Part shown: in pieces, positions 59,983 to 64,000 of the stretch | How positions within the stretch are numbered: position 1 is the stretch's first letter | Layout of the letters: each line of letters begins with the position of its first letter | Assembly (NCBI GenBank): GCA_022113835.1 | Contig: JAILWY010000005.1 | Coordinates: 8,946,501-9,010,500 of the forward strand | Length of the DNA: 64,000 bases | From: Atopsyche davidsoni | Taxonomy: Eukaryota > Arthropoda > Insecta > Trichoptera > Hydrobiosidae | Direction: 5' to 3' | Program-made: the position numbers and the translations under genes | Notes under the pieces: model-generated | Databases searched by the model: none | Told to the model about the DNA's origin: nothing | Seen by the model: only the letters and a program-made list of their open reading frames with translations

Positions 59983-60835
59983 CGAGGGCTGTCCGATAAG
60001 TACTTAGCCTCACCGCCCGATGGTGCTAAGAAAGACTTACTATCGTGTGGTACATTCCTGTAGACGGCTACTGTCAAATCGGACTCGTGTTTTGTTTTGA
60101 CCGCGTGTGGAAGCGAACGTGAGACCACTTCGGAGCAGTGTTTGACGCTGTTTAAGCGCAATCCGAAGGAGTTTCTGTGTCGTTTCGTGACCTTCGACGA
60201 AACATGGATCTACTGGTACACACTAGAGACCGAACAGTCGAAACAGTGGACTTCACCCGGCGAACGTGCTCCGAAGAAAGCGAAGACTGTCCTATCGGCC
60301 GGAAAGGTGATGGCCACCGTTTTCTGGGATTCACAAGGTGTGATCTACATTGACTACCTGGAGAAGGGCAAAACGGTCACAGGGCTCTACTATGCCGAAT
60401 TATTGGGCCGATTCGACGCCGAATTGCAGAAAAAACGGGCCCATTTGGCGAAGAAAAAAGTGCTCTTCCACCATGACAACGCACCGGCTCACACCTCCGT
60501 CTTCGCCACGGCCAAATTGGTCGAATTGCACTACGAACTGTTCCCCCATCCACCGTATTCTCCAGATTTGGCCCCGTGCGATTATTTTTTGTTTCCAAAC
60601 TTGAAGAAGTCACTCGCCGGGCAGAACTTCAAGTCGATTGAAGAAGTCATCGCCGCCACGGAGGCCTACTTTGCAGACCTCGAGAAAACGTATTTTTCAG
60701 ATGGGTTAAAGAAGTTGGAGCATCGTTAGGTCAAGTGTATCGGGCTAAAAGTAGACTATTTTGAGAAATCAATCGCCACTTTTCTAAAATTTTCGTTTTT
60801 CTTTTGTAGGCTAAGTATTTATCGGACCGCCCTCG
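59983..60835 (+). mobile_element. Internally deleted mariner element, 853 bp
   Basis: Inverted terminal repeats of 28 bp (59983-60010, CGAGGGCTGTCCGATAAGTA...; complement at 60808-60835) match at 26 positions. TA dinucleotides flank both ends, the mariner target duplication. Intact relatives are about 1.3 kb; here the 5' part of the transposase is deleted while the terminal repeats and the 3' part remain. It lies between the two Oat copies. Confidence 0.9.
60097..60729 (+). pseudogene. Mariner transposase, N-terminus deleted
   Basis: The remaining frame of about 200 codons carries the catalytic core. First Asp is in VTFDETWIY, second in HHDNAPAHTS, third in SPDLAPCDYFLF, with 34 residues between the second and third, the DD34D spacing of mariners. 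The N-terminal helix-turn-helix DNA-binding half (roughly 115-150 residues) is missing, so the product could not bind its own ends. The ATG at 60097 lies near the deletion junction and is probably not a natural start. There are no stops in the remaining frame, which suggests a fairly recent copy. Confidence 0.88.
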
Positions 60836-60837
60836 TA

Positions 60838-62239
60838 GATCAAACACTTTTATTGATGGACTTTTCAACAATCATGCTGGCCACTTTTTGGCAAAGTATC
60901 TTGAGTGCAACGGCCTAGATGATGAACTTACATATATATAAATACAAATATATCATTCTCCCATGAATTTCTCTAACACGTTTTATTATAGGTTACAATT
61001 ATTGGCAAACATTTTAGTCTTGCTTGCTTCATTACGATAGACAGCAAAAATATTAATTTTCATGATATCCAATTATTTTTGTAAAATATTAACAACTTCG
61101 TATGTAGTACAATTTATATAAATAAATTTTTGTCTATTTTTAATAAATCTTCTTGATAAATTGTTAATAAATCTTTAATAATTTTTTAATGAATCTAATA
61201 AATTTCAATAAATATTTAACCAATTCGCCCCTGCTTCGGAAAATAAATATTTTCCGCCTTCAAATAAAGAGTATCTTTAAAAATACGAGTAGTTCTTGGA
61301 TAGGATTCGACCGGTGTACTTTTATTATCTGAGAAAGTTGTGAAATAGCAACCAAGGTATATAATACATATTAAATCTACAGAGATTTCACGCAAAACAA
61401 CAAATTTTTAATGTGAGTTTTGATTAATTACGTATTAATTAATATATATATATATTTTTAATTAACTACATTTTACATTTCTATGTTTATATATTATGCC
61501 AAGTTTATGAAGTATTAAAACCAAAAAATAATAAATAATTATTTGAAGTGATTAAAATGTATAGTTAGTGTTAAAATTAAACGTGGAAATCAAACTGATT
61601 CACACACAAGACGAAATCTTTTTTTTTAAGTGTCTTCACAGGAAAGAATTCTCGTTTCATTTGTGAAACGAAAAAACTACTGTTAAAACAATAAGCCTAT
61701 TTGGGTTATAAATTCGAATTTATTAAATATTTATTAATATAAGTGATTTTCAATGATTATTAAAGACACTTTGATTTCTTGTGTTGTGTATTTATCATAA
61801 AGTTAGTTTATAATAAAAAATATTTTCAAATGTGTACAAGCTATCGACTGTACACGATTATTTTATTTAAATGACAACTCGTTACCCAATGATAAATAAA
61901 ATATACGTATAAGGATAGTTCGATGTCGCATATTAAATTTGGGCTTTGAAAACGGTTTATTTATTTTTTTGTTCGGAAATATGTGAAGTAAGCTGAAAAA
62001 CCACTGATAATAGTAAATACAATAATTACTTTAAAAAATTCCGTTGCTCTGTTATAACTTTTAAAATATTAAACATATAAAACTTTTTATTTAAGACTAC
62101 AAAATGGAAAACCGATTACAGCCTTTTGTCAGACCAAAGTAATGACGGCCAAAACGAGCTGAGTGGAAATTTTCCCAATAAATCAAGTGCTCGCCACTCA
62201 CCATAACCACAACGAGAAGGGGAGAATTTAGAAAAAAAC
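60838..62239. other. AT-rich non-coding stretch
   Basis: No gene, RNA or complete repeat seen between the mariner element and the next LINE fragment. Confidence 0.55.
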
Positions 62240-62340
62240 ACAATAAAATATATATTAGTGAGACTGGCCCAGGATAGAAATATATTCGATGAAATGGTCA
62301 CCAACCTCCTATGAGGAGAGGCACTTGAAGAAGAAGATAT
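62240..62340 (+). mobile_element. LINE 3'-end fragment
   Basis: The frame reads RLAQDRNIFDEMVTNLL, then a stop, GGAGAGGCACTT and a GAAGAAGAAG tail. It is the fourth copy in the window of the same LINE end and the best preserved for the peptide tail. The 5' limit is uncertain; related sequence may reach back to about 62130. Confidence 0.6.
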
Positions 62341-62994
62341 ATTTAACATTTAAAACGTTACAATGCATGAGTTGTTTATTCGTAAAATAGACTGTAAAAT
62401 ACGATGCGCATCGTATAAATGCTTTGAAATTTTATTTTTTAGTAAAATTTGGACTTAAAATAATAACAATACACACGTATATCACATGAAGCTCTATGCG
62501 GATTGACTTTTGGGAAATGCTTTTTTCAGTTGAAAATCTGTTTGCATAGATATCCTGAACGAGGAATATACCCATGAAAAGAATGGTGACATTTCACTAT
62601 GGGCTCAAAGATTTGTTTTATTATTTTACTATCGCTACTATTCTGATTTTACGTCGTAAATCTATGAATAAATTGTTACCGATTCTTTTTTATTATAACT
62701 CTTTTGACTTTGACGTAACAAACTATAATGATATTCCATCGTTTGGTAAGGAGTACGTGACATTATTGCAACAATAATAATTTGATAAAGTAACTCATAC
62801 GTTTTTTAAAATTATTATTTCAACCATCAATAAAATTAGAAAGCAATGAATATGCAATATAAAAAAAATGCTCAGCATATATTAATTGGCTAGTTAATAA
62901 TTAGCTGTACATATAAAAATAGTCTGGTCTTTATTTTGTGTAATGTTTCTATCAAAGCAAATGTATTTAACGTGGTAATTTTTCAATACAAAGA
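62341..62994. other. Upstream region of the second Oat copy
   Basis: AT-rich. It must contain the promoter and 5' UTR of the second Oat copy unless there is a distant non-coding exon. No clear site recognised. Confidence 0.4.
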
Positions 62995-64000
62995 ATGATG
63001 AAAAGCGTGGCAGCTGTGACGGTTGTCTCCAAGACCCATGCCGTGGCCTTGTCGAGTGTCTCCGGCTGCACCAAGCTCCGCAGCATCAGCTCCCAGGCTG
63101 TCATAGAGAGGGAACTTCAGTATGGAGCGCACAACTACGATCCGGTGCCGGTAGCACTGTGCAGGGGAAAAGGTAGCCATCTGCGTTTCCACGACGTGGA
63201 CTTTTAAATTATCTAATATTTAGAGAGACATTTCCGTGTGTCTCTATTTGTCTACATTGCTATTTATTACAAATGATTCAATACACGTGTGTTTTTAAGG
63301 ATGTTATAATAATATACGACGGTTTTGATTTGATACCGTGCCAAGTCGTACATTTGGTAGATGAAGCCCGACATGTCAGTGTCGCCTGTGACAAGATGGT
63401 TTATTGTATTCAATTAATATGTGACAAATATTCATGCGTTATGCATAGTAATTCTTATTTTTATTCATATTTTTGGTAATTTTTGCATCATTATGTATAT
63501 AAATATATCTATTGGGTGTATACATTTAAAAAAAAAACTTGGTCACTTTATAAGAAACAAAAATTCTATCCTCAAAAGAAACGACGAAGTAAACGCAGTT
63601 TTGCAGAATAAAATAATATAAATATCTATTATTAATATCTCCGAGCTACAGTGATATTTACTTAGGTGTTTCTTTCGTGAGACCTTACTTCGTATTCCAC
63701 TGATTGATTATAATGCAATGTATGAGAAAAGCGGAAAATCCAGTTGAAATTATGAAAGGTACTCTCCCACGGGGAATGTTCCAGGAGTCCACGTGTGGGA
63801 CATGGAAGGAAAGCGGTATTTCGATTTCTTGAGTGGATATTCAGCCACGAACCAAGGCCACTGCCACCCGCGGCTGGTGGCCACCATGAGCAAGCAGCTG
63901 AGCATCTTGTACCACACCTCCCGGGCCTTCCACACAGACGTGCTGGGGGAGTTCGCAGAGAAGCTCTGCAAAATGTTGGGGTATGAGAAAATGCTTCCCA
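62995..64000 (+). CDS. Oat: Ornithine aminotransferase, canonical copy (runs off the window)
   Basis: Oat converts ornithine and 2-oxoglutarate to glutamate semialdehyde and glutamate in mitochondria. Two exons are visible: 62995-63172 and 63785 to the window end. The N-terminus is rich in Lys, Ser, Val and Ala without early acidic residues, fitting a mitochondrial presequence. Then come [52 protein letters not shown] and [13 protein letters not shown], all close to human OAT. Tyr55 (HNYDP) and Tyr85 (SGYSATNQ) are both present, unlike the upstream paralogue. The first intron interrupts the same codon in the same phase (after RGKG) as in that paralogue, which supports tandem duplication. Two ATGs in a row (62995, 62998) are possible starts. 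The active-site lysine lies beyond the window. Confidence 0.93.
63173..63784 (+). other. First intron of the second Oat copy
   Basis: A 612-bp AT-rich intron with a GTAGCC donor and a TTCCAG acceptor. Nothing else recognised in it. Confidence 0.8.

Noticed and set aside
60152..60613. Other-frame ORFs in the mariner transposase region
   Set aside because: Overlap the transposase frame with its catalytic motifs; no independent support.
1..64000. CRISPR arrays, operons, ribosome binding sites or phage genes
   Set aside because: The window is eukaryotic, with spliced genes throughout; the direct repeats seen are tandem arrays or target duplications, not spaced arrays.

Overview
The window is nuclear DNA from an insect. 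The evidence is the intron-split genes with standard splice signals, a sevenless (ROS1-type) receptor tyrosine kinase, mariner, hAT and LINE remnants, and very AT-rich non-coding DNA around GC-richer exons. I cannot fix the order from sequence alone. All gene models were built by joining exons by hand with matching intron phases; each complete model has a length divisible by three and no internal stop.

Layout. Positions 1-17,429 hold no certain gene. They hold repeats: a jockey-type LINE fragment with target duplications, tRNA-like SINE heads, a 70-bp tandem array broken by a LINE insertion, a 209-bp tandem duplication, a GC-rich minisatellite and a hAT end. They also hold one candidate signal-peptide exon (3964-4009) that may be the start of sevenless. 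Positions 17,430-29,757 (+) carry 34 exons of sevenless, open at the N-terminus. Positions 33,350-42,533 (-) carry a long SNIP1-type FHA protein in ten exons. It is divergent, across about 1 kb, from ARMH3 (43,559-48,238, +, eleven exons). CCDC149 (50,368-52,941, -, seven exons) is divergent from an ornithine aminotransferase-like gene (54,913-58,256, +, seven exons). The first two exons of a second, canonical Oat copy (62,995 to the window end, +) follow after a deleted mariner element.

The genes are unrelated housekeeping and signalling genes rather than a functional cluster, except for the tandem ornithine aminotransferase pair. The most interesting observation is in that pair. The upstream copy keeps the PLP lysine and the PLP-chemistry residues, but it differs from human OAT at all three classic substrate-recognition positions (Tyr55, Tyr85, Arg180). 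The downstream copy keeps both tyrosines, and position 180 lies beyond the window. This suggests an intact aminotransferase with altered substrate use. Second in interest is a kinase domain in sevenless whose APE motif reads AVE.
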